Part shown: one piece after another, positions 45,365-55,067 of the stretch
Layout of the letters: each line of letters opens with the position of its first letter
Numbering within the stretch: position 1 is the first letter of the stretch
From: Butyrivibrio sp. M55
GTDB taxonomy: Bacteria > Bacillota > Clostridia > Lachnospirales > Lachnospiraceae
DNA: 57,887 nt
Direction: 5' to 3'
NCBI RefSeq assembly: GCF_900116865.1
Contig: NZ_FPCD01000019.1
Location: 1-57,887, forward strand
Notes under the pieces: generated by a model
What the model saw: the letters and a program-made list of their open reading frames with translations, nothing else
The model's database searches: none
Told to the model about the DNA's origin: nothing
Program-made: the position numbers and the translations under genes

Positions 45365-45473
45365 AAAATCCGGCGGTAGCGTTCTATGTTGGAAATTAGC
45401 AGAAAAGATTCGCTATTAAATTGGATATAAACATAAGTGTCAGCAATACAGATATAGTTTCAGGAGGAATGAA

Positions 45474-46907
45474 ATGAGTACAGATCGTTATACAAGCCCC
45501 TTATCGGAGCGTTATGCAAGTAAAGAAATGCAATATATCTTTTCACAGGATATGAAGTTCAAGACATGGAGAAAGCTTTGGATCGCCCTTGCTGAGATTG
45601 AGAAAGACCTCGGTCTTAACATCACTCAGGAGCAGATCGATGAGCTCAAGGCTCACCAGGATGACATCAACTATGATGTTGCAAAGGCAAGAGAAAAAGA
45701 AGTTCGTCACGATGTAATGAGCCATGTTTACGCATACGGCCAGCAGTGCCCCAAGGCTAAGGGAATTATCCACCTTGGCGCAACAAGCTGCTACGTTGGT
45801 GATAACACAGATATCATCGTAATGACTGAGGGACTTAAGCTTGTAAGAAAGAAGCTCGTTAACGTTATCGCAGAGCTTTCAAAGTTTGCGGAGGAATATA
45901 AGGCACAGCCTACACTCGGCTTTACTCATTTCCAGCCTGCACAGCCTACAACAGTAGGAAAAAGAGCAACACTCTGGCTTCAGGATTTCACGATCGATCT
46001 TGAGGACCTTGATTATGTTCTTGATAATATGAAACTTTTGGGTTCAAAGGGAACAACAGGAACACAGGCTTCTTTCCTTGAACTCTTTGACGGAGACCTT
46101 TCAAAGGTTGATAAGCTTGATCCCATGCTTGCAGAAAAGCTTGGATTCAAGGGATGCATGGCAGTTTCAGGTCAGACATACAGCCGTAAGATTGACATGA
46201 AGGTACTCAATGTCCTTGCAGGAATTGCTTCTTCTGCAACAAAGATGGCACAGGATATCAGACTTCTTCAGCACCTTAAAGAAGTTGAAGAGCCTTTTGA
46301 GAAGAGCCAGATTGGTTCATCTGCAATGGCATACAAGAGAAATCCTATGAGAAGTGAAAGAATCTGCTCACTTGCAAGATACGTGATCATCGATACTCTT
46401 AATCCCGCTATCACAGAGGTTTCACAGTGGTTTGAGAGAACTCTCGACGATTCTGCAAATAAAAGAATTTCAATTCCTGAAGGATTCCTTGCAACAGATG
46501 GTATACTTGATTTATGTATAAATGTAGTTGACGGTCTTGTTGTTTATCCTAAGGTTATTGAGAAGCGCCTTATGTCTGAGCTTCCTTTCATGGCTACAGA
46601 GAACATCATGATGGATGCTGTTAAGGCAGGCGGAGACAGACAGGAACTTCATGAGAAGATCCGTGAGCTCTCTATGGAAGCAGGTAAGACCGTTAAGGTT
46701 GAGGGAAAAGACAATAATCTTCTTGAACTTATTGCTGAAGATCCCGCATTCCCTCTTACAATCGAGGAACTTAAAGCATCGATGGATCCTACAAAGTACG
46801 TTGGATGCAGTGCTCATCAGGTAGATAAGTTCCTTGCTGAAGTTGTTAAACCTATATTGGAAGCAAACAAGGAAGACCTCGGCCTTACAGCTGAGATCAA
46901 TGTTTGA
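45474..46907 (+). CDS. purB: Adenylosuccinate lyase
   Basis: PurB releases fumarate from SAICAR and adenylosuccinate in purine synthesis. The 477-residue protein of the aspartase/fumarase superfamily has [12 protein letters not shown], the catalytic-His segment [12 protein letters not shown] and the signature loop [15 protein letters not shown] near residue 283. CAGGAGGA precedes the ATG. It follows purF by 109 bp without a clear terminator and precedes metF by 17 bp. Confidence 0.96.
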   Translation: MSTDRYTSPLSERYASKEMQYIFSQDMKFKTWRKLWIALAEIEKDLGLNITQEQIDELKAHQDDINYDVAKAREKEVRHDVMSHVYAYGQQCPKAKGIIHLGATSCYVGDNTDIIVMTEGLKLVRKKLVNVIAELSKFAEEYKAQPTLGFTHFQPAQPTTVGKRATLWLQDFTIDLEDLDYVLDNMKLLGSKGTTGTQASFLELFDGDLSKVDKLDPMLAEKLGFKGCMAVSGQTYSRKIDMKVLNVLAGIASSATKMAQDIRLLQHLKEVEEPFEKSQIGSSAMAYKRNPMRSERICSLARYVIIDTLNPAITEVSQWFERTLDDSANKRISIPEGFLATDGILDLCINVVDGLVVYPKVIEKRLMSELPFMATENIMMDAVKAGGDRQELHEKIRELSMEAGKTVKVEGKDNNLLELIAEDPAFPLTIEELKASMDPTKYVGCSAHQVDKFLAEVVKPILEANKEDLGLTAEINV

Positions 46908-46924
46908 TACCGATCGGAGACAAT

Positions 46925-47788
46925 ATGAAAATAAAAGACATATTAAACAGTAAAGATGTGACCTTGTCTTTTGAAGTTTTTCCGCCAAAGACAGACGATA
47001 AGTACGCTGATGTCGAGAAGGCTTCGGCAGAGATCGCTGCGTTAAAGCCTGACTTTATGAGCGTTACTTACGGAGCAGGCGGTGGAACAAGTAAGAATAC
47101 GGCCAATATTTCGGCTGATCTTCAGGATAAGTACGGAGTTACCGTGCTGTCACATCTTACATGTGTATCGTCTACAAAAGAGGATGTTAAGTCCATGATT
47201 TCCGTTTACAAGGAAAAAGGAATCGAGAATATCATGGCACTTAGGGGGGACATTCCGAAAGAAGGACGAGTTTGCTATGATTATGATCATGCGACACAGC
47301 TTATAAGCGATATTAAGTCGCTTGATGAAAATATATGTATCGGCGGAGCGTGCTATCCCGAAGGACATGTAGAGTGCGCAAGACAATCTGAGGATATCAT
47401 CCATCTAAAAGAAAAAGTGGATGCGGGATGTGATTTCCTTACAACCCAGATGTTTTTTGACAACTCTACGTTGTACCAGTTCCTTTACAGGATCAGGGAA
47501 AAAGGCATTGATGTTCCTGTTCTTCCGGGAATCATGCCGATAACTAATGCAAGACAGGTGGCAAGAAGTGTAGCTCTTTCAGGTTCAACCATTCCGCAGA
47601 AGATGAAGATAATGGTTGATAGGTTCGCAGATGACCCTGAGAAGATGAAAGAGGCAGGTATAATCTATGCCTGCGATCAGATAATAGATCTCATTTCTAA
47701 CGGGGTTAGCCACATACATGTTTATTCAATGAACAAGCCTGATATTGCGGCAGGTATAATGCGTAATCTTGCGACAATCATAAAATAA
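46925..47788 (+). CDS. metF: Methylenetetrahydrofolate reductase
   Basis: MetF reduces 5,10-methylene-THF to 5-methyl-THF for methionine synthesis. The 287-residue flavoprotein has the typical SFEVFPPK start, VTYGAGG, the folate/flavin motifs NIMALRGD and GGACYPEGH, and TTQMFFDN. The ATG at 46925 is chosen because GGAGA precedes it; an in-frame TTG at 46904 overlaps the end of purB. Linking purine and one-carbon genes is common because both draw on folate. It lies directly before the MoxR operon. Confidence 0.95.
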   Translation: MKIKDILNSKDVTLSFEVFPPKTDDKYADVEKASAEIAALKPDFMSVTYGAGGGTSKNTANISADLQDKYGVTVLSHLTCVSSTKEDVKSMISVYKEKGIENIMALRGDIPKEGRVCYDYDHATQLISDIKSLDENICIGGACYPEGHVECARQSEDIIHLKEKVDAGCDFLTTQMFFDNSTLYQFLYRIREKGIDVPVLPGIMPITNARQVARSVALSGSTIPQKMKIMVDRFADDPEKMKEAGIIYACDQIIDLISNGVSHIHVYSMNKPDIAAGIMRNLATIIK

Positions 47789-47806
47789 TAAAAGGGGAGT
47801 ATAGTG

Positions 47807-48847
47807 ATGGACGGAAATGTACATAACACTACTGAGGAGCTTTCAAGAAAGACTCCTTCAAAGAATAATATAAATGAAATTGACTTTGCTTATTCACAGG
47901 AAGTTATCAGAAAAATGTCCGATTACTTTGATGAGAAAGTAGTCGGACAGAAACAGCTTAAATTTTCTCTTATCGCATCTATTCTGGCGGACGGACACAT
48001 TCTTATCGAGTCCGTTCCCGGTCTTGCGAAAACTACTGCGGCTAAGGCTATTTCTGATGCCGTAGACGGAAAGTTTGCGAGAATTCAGTGCACTCCGGAT
48101 CTTCTTCCGGCAGATATCATCGGAACACAAATCTATAATCAGGCAACTTGCAAGTTCGAGACTATGCTTGGACCTGTATTTGCCAACTTTGTCCTCCTTG
48201 ATGAGGTCAACCGTTCAAGTGCAAAGACTCAGTCTGCAATGCTCGAAGCCATGCAGGAGAAACATGTTACTATCGGCGGAAAGACTTACAACATGCCGGA
48301 GGACATTTTTATTGTCATTGCAACTCAGAACCCTATTGAGCAGGAGGGAACATATCCTCTTTCTGAGGCGCAGACGGACAGATTTTTGATAAAAGAGGTT
48401 ATTACATATCCTACAGCTGCTGAGGAAGTAGAGATTTTAAAGAGAATAGAATCCGGAGTAATATCGGAGAAAACAGATCCGGTACTTACAATTCAGGATA
48501 TAAATAAAGTTCAGGACATTGCTGATCAGGTATATGTTGACGAAGCAGTGAAGTGGTACATTTCAAGTATTGTTGTTGCCAGCAGAAGAGCAAACCAGAT
48601 ACCCGGATTTGAACTTGGTAAATATGTGAGAATCGGTGTAAGTCCGCGTGCATCTATTGCGTTCCTTAAGATGGCTAAGGCTGCCGCTCTTATGATGGGA
48701 AGAACTTACGTAACACCTGAGGATGTAAAGGTGGTAAGACATCAGGTATTAAGACACAGGATCGGTCTTAACTATTCGGCTGTTGCAGACAATATTTCTG
48801 TTGAGACGGTAATTGACGGAATCGTAAATTCTGTTAAGACTCCGTGA
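47807..48847 (+). CDS. MoxR-family AAA+ ATPase
   Basis: A 346-residue AAA+ protein. Walker A is ESVPGLAKTTAAK near residue 63, Walker B FVLLDEVNRS near 127, and sensor regions follow (ATQNPIEQEGTYPLSEAQTDRF). MoxR ATPases act as chaperones for VWA-domain proteins and metal-enzyme assembly; five partner-type genes follow here in the usual Bat order. GGGGAG precedes the ATG at 47807, adjacent to an in-frame GTG. Confidence 0.94.
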   Translation: MDGNVHNTTEELSRKTPSKNNINEIDFAYSQEVIRKMSDYFDEKVVGQKQLKFSLIASILADGHILIESVPGLAKTTAAKAISDAVDGKFARIQCTPDLLPADIIGTQIYNQATCKFETMLGPVFANFVLLDEVNRSSAKTQSAMLEAMQEKHVTIGGKTYNMPEDIFIVIATQNPIEQEGTYPLSEAQTDRFLIKEVITYPTAAEEVEILKRIESGVISEKTDPVLTIQDINKVQDIADQVYVDEAVKWYISSIVVASRRANQIPGFELGKYVRIGVSPRASIAFLKMAKAAALMMGRTYVTPEDVKVVRHQVLRHRIGLNYSAVADNISVETVIDGIVNSVKTP

Positions 48848-48859
48848 TAGAGTGCGGCT

Positions 48860-49759
48860 ATGAATATTGATTACGAATACTTATCTAAGATAAGGAGAGC
48901 GGTAGCTCTTTATACAAACAAGAAAACTTCAAATATTCTGGACGGTGATTTTCACTCCATTCATAAGGGAAGAAGTATGGAGTTTGAAGATCTTAAAGAG
49001 TATGCACTCGGCGATGAGGTTCACGATATCGACTGGAAGTCTTCTTCAAGAATGGGAAAGACGCTTGTTAGAAGGTATATGACCGACAGAAGGCACAATG
49101 TAATGTTTGTGTGCGACTGCGGCAAAAAGATGACGGGCGATACTCCGCGAGGTGAGTCAAAAAAAGAAGTTGCGCTTCTTACTTTCGGAACGGTCGCATA
49201 TCTTACAGATAAGAACGGAGCTGATTTTTCTATGGCATTTCCCAAAGGGGATACATCGGAGATTAGTATGTTCAAGGCGGGAACCGAGCATATCGAGAGA
49301 CTCATTTACGAGTATGAGAAATATATTGATAAGGACAGCAGTATTTCTTTTGAACAGTGCATAAAAAACGTCCTTAACTGCGTACACAAGAGGATGATCG
49401 TTATCCTCATTACCGATATTGAGGGGCTCACATCAGTAAGTGAGAGTACGCTCAAGGCGGTTGCCTGCAACAACGACCTTATGGCTATGTGCGTTGAAGA
49501 CGCCATGCTGACAGGGGATAACGTGTTTGACAACGAACTTGGGCACTATGAGAAATGGTTTCTTTCTCATAATGAGAAGCTCAGGAAGCAGGAGCTTGAG
49601 TACAGGGAAGCTGCGGCAAACAGCATAGCAAGCAGCAGTAAGCAGAGCAGAACATCGGTTATCTCGCTTTCGGGTTCGGATGAGATAATCGATAAGACAA
49701 TAGTTTTATTTGAAAGGCACAGACATGGAAACTACGGTTACATTAAGACCACCATTTGA
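48860..49759 (+). CDS. DUF58 domain protein
   Basis: A 299-residue soluble protein with the DUF58 core motif: EDLKEYALGDEVHDIDWKSS, then KTLVRRYMTDRRHNVMFV, leading into a degenerate VWA-like fold. DUF58 proteins are constant partners of MoxR ATPases. Its start is 12 bp after moxR; its end overlaps the next gene by 35 bp. Confidence 0.9.
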   Translation: MNIDYEYLSKIRRAVALYTNKKTSNILDGDFHSIHKGRSMEFEDLKEYALGDEVHDIDWKSSSRMGKTLVRRYMTDRRHNVMFVCDCGKKMTGDTPRGESKKEVALLTFGTVAYLTDKNGADFSMAFPKGDTSEISMFKAGTEHIERLIYEYEKYIDKDSSISFEQCIKNVLNCVHKRMIVILITDIEGLTSVSESTLKAVACNNDLMAMCVEDAMLTGDNVFDNELGHYEKWFLSHNEKLRKQELEYREAAANSIASSSKQSRTSVISLSGSDEIIDKTIVLFERHRHGNYGYIKTTI

Positions 49760-50225
49760 ATATAGTCTTTGGGTTTTGCTGGTCGGAATCGTTATTTTTG
49801 CGGCCTTTCTTTTTGTGTTTATTTGGGTGCTTTTAAGAATACTTGGAATCGAGAGAAACCAGAGCGATCCTTCTGCTAAAAAAGACAATCGTTTCAGCAT
49901 CAGCAGCGGTTATCAGTACATAATGAAACAAAAGTATATCGCGCAGATCCAGATGCTTAAGAATGATTATAATAACGGCAAGGTGAGCCAGAGAGAAGGC
50001 TTTCAGAGGCTCAGTCTTTTGATCAGAGGTTTTATACACGATGTTACGGGAATCAATGTTGAAACGGCGACTATCCGTGATGTAAAAAAACTTGGTATCA
50101 AGCATTTGGATAAGCTTATGGAAGAGTATTACGTTCCGGAATTTGCGGAGGACGGAAGACCGATATCCAAGGAACTTTCGGAATCCTGTGAAACGGCAAT
50201 GGGAGTGATCAGAACATGGACATAA
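49725..50225 (+). CDS. Small single-pass membrane protein of a MoxR operon
   Basis: A 166-residue protein with one transmembrane helix (residues ~12-35, LWVLLVGIVIFAAFLFVFI) and a basic cytoplasmic part. It resembles the DUF4381-like small membrane proteins found between DUF58 and VWA genes in such operons, but I cannot confirm the family. The ATG at 49725 is preferred over the TTG at 49710. It overlaps DUF58 by 35 bp and the next gene by 10 bp. Confidence 0.78.
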   Translation: METTVTLRPPFEYSLWVLLVGIVIFAAFLFVFIWVLLRILGIERNQSDPSAKKDNRFSISSGYQYIMKQKYIAQIQMLKNDYNNGKVSQREGFQRLSLLIRGFIHDVTGINVETATIRDVKKLGIKHLDKLMEEYYVPEFAEDGRPISKELSESCETAMGVIRTWT

Positions 50226-51325
50226 TGCATAAATGGGTCATCGTTTTGGGAGTCTTGGTAATCGCCGGAATATGTTTTTTGCTTTATAAATACAGCAAGA
50301 AGATAACGAATGAATTTAACGGTGGGCTACGAGCCGCCAATACCCAGAGAATCAGATCCAGTGAGTTATATATTGAGTTGTTTAAACAGTACCGCATAAT
50401 CAGGACAGTTCTGATAGCGGGACTTATAATATGCATGCTTTCGTCTTTTATTCTTATTTCAAGACCGTTTAAGTCAAAAGAAGTTGTCAACGGTGTGAAG
50501 AAAAGAGATATCATAATTTGCCTTGACGTATCTTATTCGCTCTATGACCTCAACTCAGAGATCACAGAGTATATAAAAGGCGTGGTAAAGGGACTTGAAG
50601 GCGACAGGATAGGAGTGAGCATTTTTAATACTTCATCTGTTACATATGTTCCTCTTACGGATGATTATGATTATGTTGTGCAAAAGCTCGATGAGCTTGA
50701 TGAGTATTTTAAGCTTCAGAAGGATATGTACGACAATTTTTACAATAAATATCAGTATCTTACGGACATGACGGAAGAGGAAAAAGAGAAGTTCTATGAG
50801 CTTGATGAGAAGCTTTCCTACTACGAGGCGGGAACTTTGTACCGTTCCGACACAAAGGGATCGTCGCTTATAGGAGAAGGGCTTGGCTCTGCGCTTTATT
50901 CTTTTCCCTATATAGGAGAATCGGACAGAACCCGCGTTATCATCATGTGTACCGATAACGAGCTGAATTCGTACTATCCTGAGATAATGAATCTTAAGGA
51001 CGCATCAGAGGCGTGCAAGAATAATAAGACTACAGTATTTGGAATTTTCCCTTCGGAGGATAAGTTCTATCTGCCTGAGGAATACAGCTACAAGGCATGC
51101 TCTTCGGAATTTCAGAGCGCGGTTGAGAATACCGGCGGAAAGTTCTATGTAAGAACGGACGAGCATCCTGTTTCCGAGATCGTTCAGGATATCCAGAAGC
51201 AGGAAGCAATGATGGTAAAAGTTGTTTCATCAAGAGAAAATGTTGATATACCGGAAGCTGCATTTATATTGCTTCTTTTGGGAATTGTCGTGTTCTGCGG
51301 AGCAGGATGGGTGTTGCAAAAATGA
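50216..51325 (+). CDS. VWA-domain membrane protein (BatA-like)
   Basis: A 369-residue protein: an N-terminal transmembrane helix, a second near residue 65, an extracytoplasmic von Willebrand A domain with the metal-site motif D-V-S-Y-S near residue 103 and a later CTDNE segment, and a C-terminal helix (AAFILLLLGIVVFCGAGWV). An insertion with heptad character near residues 160-210 is unusual for the domain. It overlaps both neighbouring genes, a sign of tight coupling. Confidence 0.88.
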   Translation: MDIMHKWVIVLGVLVIAGICFLLYKYSKKITNEFNGGLRAANTQRIRSSELYIELFKQYRIIRTVLIAGLIICMLSSFILISRPFKSKEVVNGVKKRDIIICLDVSYSLYDLNSEITEYIKGVVKGLEGDRIGVSIFNTSSVTYVPLTDDYDYVVQKLDELDEYFKLQKDMYDNFYNKYQYLTDMTEEEKEKFYELDEKLSYYEAGTLYRSDTKGSSLIGEGLGSALYSFPYIGESDRTRVIIMCTDNELNSYYPEIMNLKDASEACKNNKTTVFGIFPSEDKFYLPEEYSYKACSSEFQSAVENTGGKFYVRTDEHPVSEIVQDIQKQEAMMVKVVSSRENVDIPEAAFILLLLGIVVFCGAGWVLQK

Positions 51326-52278
51326 TTATAAGACCTATTTTACCGATAGCGTTCCTCCTCATAATCTTTGCGGTATTGATCGCGATAACGGTCTGGGGAG
51401 TTGTCAGAACGAGTGTCGAAAGAAAAGACAAAATATTTACCGTGCTTAGGCTCGGAATTATATACATCCTGGTGCTTATTATCGGGTTAAGGCCCATGAC
51501 TGCGGATGAGGAATACGAGTTTTCCACAAGGAATCTCGATGTTATCTTTGTTGTGGATACCACGATCAGTATGTGGGCGGAAGATTATTACGCCGGCAAC
51601 AGGATAGACGGTGCAAAGAAGGATGCAAAGCAGATCATAGACGAGCTTGCGGGAAGTAACTTTGCGCTTGTGACGTTTGACGATCAGTCTCATGTTATTT
51701 CGCCGTGCACACAGGATATGGAGCATGTTAAGACTCTTTTGGATACGCTTGCGCCTCCCGGATATGAATACGCGGGCGGAAGCGATATGTCTTTGCCCTA
51801 CAAGGATCTTGAGTCGCTGCTTCTTTCTTCTTCAAGGAAAGAAAATAGGAAAAGCATAGTTCTGTTTATGAGCGACGGTGAGATTACAAACGGCAATGAG
51901 CTTACGTCTTATGAGGCTTTGAAGCAATATGTGGATTCGGGCGCAGTTCTCGGATACGGCTCTGCAAACGGCGGAAAGATGAAGATTGACAATACGTACA
52001 TCTATGATGATGCCGAGGGAAAAGAAGCCGTTTCTTACCTCAATGAGGATAATCTTAAGAGCATTGCGGGCAACCTCGGGGTTGAATATCACAATATGAA
52101 CAGCGGAAGTAAAGGACTTAATAATACGATTAATGTGATAAAAGAGACTTCAAAGACCATAACCGAGAAAGAGGATGGGATGGAGAAGTATGTCGATCTT
52201 TACTTCTGGTTTGCCATACCGCTCGTTTTGGCGCTCATTGCGGAACTGTGCATATTTAGCATAAAAGGGAGGTTATGA
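51307..52278 (+). CDS. VWA-domain membrane protein (BatB-like)
   Basis: A 323-residue protein with two N-terminal transmembrane helices, a VWA domain with D-T-T-I-S near residue 83 and a FMSDGEITNG metal segment near 193, and a C-terminal helix. It is the second VWA partner of the MoxR ATPase. The ATG at 51307 has GGAG 4 bp upstream; ATG 51322 is an alternative. The stop overlaps the next start (ATGA). Confidence 0.88.
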   Translation: MGVAKMIIRPILPIAFLLIIFAVLIAITVWGVVRTSVERKDKIFTVLRLGIIYILVLIIGLRPMTADEEYEFSTRNLDVIFVVDTTISMWAEDYYAGNRIDGAKKDAKQIIDELAGSNFALVTFDDQSHVISPCTQDMEHVKTLLDTLAPPGYEYAGGSDMSLPYKDLESLLLSSSRKENRKSIVLFMSDGEITNGNELTSYEALKQYVDSGAVLGYGSANGGKMKIDNTYIYDDAEGKEAVSYLNEDNLKSIAGNLGVEYHNMNSGSKGLNNTINVIKETSKTITEKEDGMEKYVDLYFWFAIPLVLALIAELCIFSIKGRL

Positions 52279-53063
52279 GTATGAAAAAAACACCTCTTAG
52301 ATATATCTTTTTGTTGGTATTTTCGCTTATTATCTGCATCGCAGGTGCTTCGATAGTTACAAGGGTTTTGGCTAACAAGGTTTTTGTAAAAAGATATAAC
52401 GCAGGGAACTATGATACTAAGCTTGAGGAAAAACTTTTGCTTCTGAACTTTCCTGAGAGTTACACTCCTTTCTACAATCTCGGAGATGCGTATTACAAGC
52501 AGGAATGCTATTCGGAGGCTGCAAGCTACTTTACTGAAGCGCTCAAAATGTATCCTCCCGAAGAAAAAGAGTGTTCTATAAGGATAAATCTTGCTCTTTC
52601 GCTCTGCTACACGATAGATTTTTCGGACCTTTCAAGTCAGGATAAGATCGATACGGCTATTTATGTTCTTTATAAGGCGAGGGATACGCTTCTTGAGAAC
52701 GGATGGGCGGTTGAAGAAGGCGATAACTTTAGGGATGCCGATGCCCAGCAACTTAAAGAGGACATTGATAAAATGCTTGAGAAGCTTGAGGATCCTGAGA
52801 ATTCAGGCGACGATCAGCAGGATAACGAAGAGTCTTCCGAACAGGAAAAGGAGGATTCTTCAAGCGACGATAACAAGAGTAGTTCAAAAGAGAAGCGGCA
52901 GCAGGATGAGCTTCAAAAGAGTAAAGAAGGTGCTATGAAAGAGCGACAGGAAGCCCAACAAAGCGCCGACGGTGAGAAGAAAGCCCAAGAGAAAGAAGGG
53001 CAGGAAGGCGCAGCCGGCGGACAGGGCGGAGAAGGCGCACCGCAAAACATAAAACAGTGGTAA
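52275..53063 (+). CDS. TPR protein with low-complexity tail (BatC-like)
   Basis: A 262-residue protein: an N-terminal transmembrane anchor (residues ~10-30), one or two TPR-like units (YTPFYNLGDAYYKQECYSEA; AASYFTEALKMYPPEEKE), and from ~175 a long disordered tail of Glu, Asp, Ser, Lys and Gln ending in a Gly/Glu stretch. It matches the last gene of Bat operons. GGGAGGTT precedes the ATG. A hairpin terminator follows. Confidence 0.83.
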   Translation: MSMKKTPLRYIFLLVFSLIICIAGASIVTRVLANKVFVKRYNAGNYDTKLEEKLLLLNFPESYTPFYNLGDAYYKQECYSEAASYFTEALKMYPPEEKECSIRINLALSLCYTIDFSDLSSQDKIDTAIYVLYKARDTLLENGWAVEEGDNFRDADAQQLKEDIDKMLEKLEDPENSGDDQQDNEESSEQEKEDSSSDDNKSSSKEKRQQDELQKSKEGAMKERQEAQQSADGEKKAQEKEGQEGAAGGQGGEGAPQNIKQW

Positions 53064-53077
53064 ATTGGACCTTTTTG

Positions 53078-53110
53078 GGGGATGTTGATTTAAATCAGCA
53101 TCCCCTTAAC
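53078..53110 (+). terminator. Probable terminator of the MoxR/VWA operon
   Basis: A 12-bp stem (53078-53089 with 53094-53105, one G-T pair) with loop TTAA. The downstream T content is modest and five Ts lie on its 5' side, so it may work mainly on the other strand. Confidence 0.55.
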
Positions 53111-53260
53111 TTAATTAATTTAGGATTTTTTGCATATTTTAGCCCTTAAAATGTTATTTTTAACAAAAGAAACATACATAAATGTACAAGATGATGTATA
53201 ATGTTACTGTAATTTGGAATATTTTGTAGTGAAAAAGTATTGCGAAAGGGGATAAAAAAT

Positions 53261-54295
53261 ATGAAAAAGAGCATATCGGCTATCTTAGGTGTTGCGTTGA
53301 CGCTTATTGTCGTAATGGCCGGAGCGCTTGCTTTTCCTGTGACTGCGAAGGCTTCAGAGATGACATTTACAGGCAAGATTGACGACAGGACTACAGCTGA
53401 GAAGATGTATCTTTCTACATCCGGTGGAACAGTAGAAATTAAAATCGATGATTCAACAGATAACAGTGAGGCTAAGTTTTTCTTCCCGGGAACCAAGGTT
53501 TCTGTTACTTGTTCTACAGGAAGTGACGGTTACTGGCACGCAACTTCAATCAAGAGTGAGGTGAAGCCCGGAAAGGCCGAAGTTGATTCGAACAAAACAT
53601 CTAACGTAAAAGGTAAGATCGCAAAAGGAACAACAAAAGAGATGATCTACCTTAAGACTAATGACGGAACAATGGAGATCAAGCTTGATCCCGAGACCGA
53701 TCTTAGCGGTGTAAAATGCATTATGATCGGCAGAGAAGTTGAGATAGTATGTGCAAGAGGCAGTGATGCATATATGCATGCGGTATCTGTGAAGGACAAA
53801 GCAACCAATGCTTTATCAAGTGCAAATGTTGCAAAGTACGGAAGCGGAGTAAGAGGAACCGTAACAGACCAGACTACTTCAAACAAGCTTGTTATCAAGA
53901 CTTCTGAAGGTAAGATGGAATTTGCGATCGACGGCAATACAGATGCATCGGAAGGAAGAGCTATTTTCCCCGGAACTAATGTTACTGTGTACTTCTACAG
54001 AGGAAATGATGCTTGGAACCATGTTTCAAAAGTCGTAAATGAGAATGACAGTCCGTCAGCTACGGTTACTGTTGATGAAAGATCCAAGGCTACCGTTACA
54101 GGCAGAATCAAGGACAAGACAAAAGAGAGTACGCTTTATCTTTCAACCAAAGAAGGAACAATGGAGATAAGACTTGATACAAACACGGCATTCAACAACA
54201 TTCCGTTCCTTATGGAAGACAAGAGAGTAGTGGTTACTCTTGCAACAGGATCTGACGGATATAATCATGCATTATCGGTTTCTCCTGAGTGGTAA
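53261..54295 (+). CDS. Secreted protein of four tandem ~65-residue repeats
   Basis: A 344-residue exported protein: a signal peptide with a hydrophobic core (ISAILGVALTLIVVMAG) and a likely cut after AKA near residue 31. The mature part is four copies of one module joined by short linkers, each reading roughly G-(K/R/T)-(I/V)-x-(D/K)-x-T ... L-x-(I/T)-T-x(2)-G-x-(M/V)-E ... D ... G(S/N)D-(G/A)-(Y/W)-x-H. Modules begin near residues 33, 112, 192 and 269. Length and spacing suggest a small beta-barrel-like fold. No known family is recognised, and no anchor motif is seen. AAAGGGGA precedes the ATG at 53261. Confidence 0.8.
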   Translation: MKKSISAILGVALTLIVVMAGALAFPVTAKASEMTFTGKIDDRTTAEKMYLSTSGGTVEIKIDDSTDNSEAKFFFPGTKVSVTCSTGSDGYWHATSIKSEVKPGKAEVDSNKTSNVKGKIAKGTTKEMIYLKTNDGTMEIKLDPETDLSGVKCIMIGREVEIVCARGSDAYMHAVSVKDKATNALSSANVAKYGSGVRGTVTDQTTSNKLVIKTSEGKMEFAIDGNTDASEGRAIFPGTNVTVYFYRGNDAWNHVSKVVNENDSPSATVTVDERSKATVTGRIKDKTKESTLYLSTKEGTMEIRLDTNTAFNNIPFLMEDKRVVVTLATGSDGYNHALSVSPEW

Positions 54296-54317
54296 TATAT
54301 AGAAGATAATTTGGGTA

Positions 54318-54368
54318 AAAAAATTCCCTGCTTACAGTAAATATTGTAAGCAGGGATTTCTTTTTCTT
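54318..54368. terminator. Bidirectional terminator
   Basis: A perfect 12-bp stem (TCCCTGCTTACA 54325-54336 with 54345-54356) has T-rich sequence after it on the plus strand and seven As before it, giving Us on the minus strand. It serves the converging secreted-repeat and cyclophilin genes. Confidence 0.9.
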
Positions 54369-54386
54369 TATTGCAATAAATACAGT

Positions 54387-54911
54387 TTAGCGTGATTTCT
54401 CAGGTTCGGGATAATCTACTCCGAAAGTCTCAACAGTAACTGTCTTCATAACCTGAGGCGCCTTTGGACGATCGTTCCAGTCTGTCTCAGTCTCGGCAAT
54501 CTTATTTACAACGTCCATTCCCTCTGTAACCTTACCGAATGCAGCGTAGTCGCCGTCAAGGTGAGGAGAAGTCTTGTGCATGATAAAGAACTGTGAGCCT
54601 GCTGAGTTGGGCATCATTGATCTTGCCATTGAAAGAACACCCTCAGTGTGCTTAAGATCGTTCTTAAATCCGTTTGATGAAAATTCACCCTTTATTCCGT
54701 AGCCGGGGCCGCCCATTCCGCTTCCTTCGGGATCTCCGCCCTGAAGCATGAAGCCCTTGATTACTCTGTGGAAGATAAGTCCGTCGTAGAAATTCTTTTT
54801 GATAAGTGAAACGAAGTTATTTACAGTGTTAGGTGCGATCTCCGGATAGAGTTCAGCCTTTATGACATCACCGTTTTCCATTGTGATTGTAACAATAGGA
54901 TTCTGTGCCAT
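54387..54911 (-). CDS. Cyclophilin-type peptidyl-prolyl isomerase
   Basis: A 174-residue cytoplasmic cyclophilin that speeds proline isomerisation. Core motifs are intact: FHRVIKGFMLQGGDP near residue 50 (catalytic Arg), NSAGSQFFIM near 100 and YAAFGKVTEGMDVV near 120. The ATG at 54911 has a strong CAGGAGG site; the frame extends 44 codons upstream through noncoding-looking sequence. It is a single gene facing the MoxR region, sharing a bidirectional terminator. Confidence 0.95.
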   Translation of the reverse strand: MAQNPIVTITMENGDVIKAELYPEIAPNTVNNFVSLIKKNFYDGLIFHRVIKGFMLQGGDPEGSGMGGPGYGIKGEFSSNGFKNDLKHTEGVLSMARSMMPNSAGSQFFIMHKTSPHLDGDYAAFGKVTEGMDVVNKIAETETDWNDRPKAPQVMKTVTVETFGVDYPEPEKSR

Positions 54912-55067
54912 TTTTTTCCTCCTGAAAAATGTTATTGTGTTAGAATTAAACACTTCTGCAAGTATAACATAAAGGGAAGAAAAGTGAAAATGCAGGGAAA
55001 ATATAGATGATATTTCGTGAATAAATGGATATAATAAAATCATAACCTGTTAAGAGGAGATGAGTGA

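Noticed and set aside
54912..55043. N-terminal extension of the cyclophilin
   Set aside because: A strong ribosome site precedes the ATG at 54911, and the upstream codons give a hydrophobic run unlike cytoplasmic cyclophilins.
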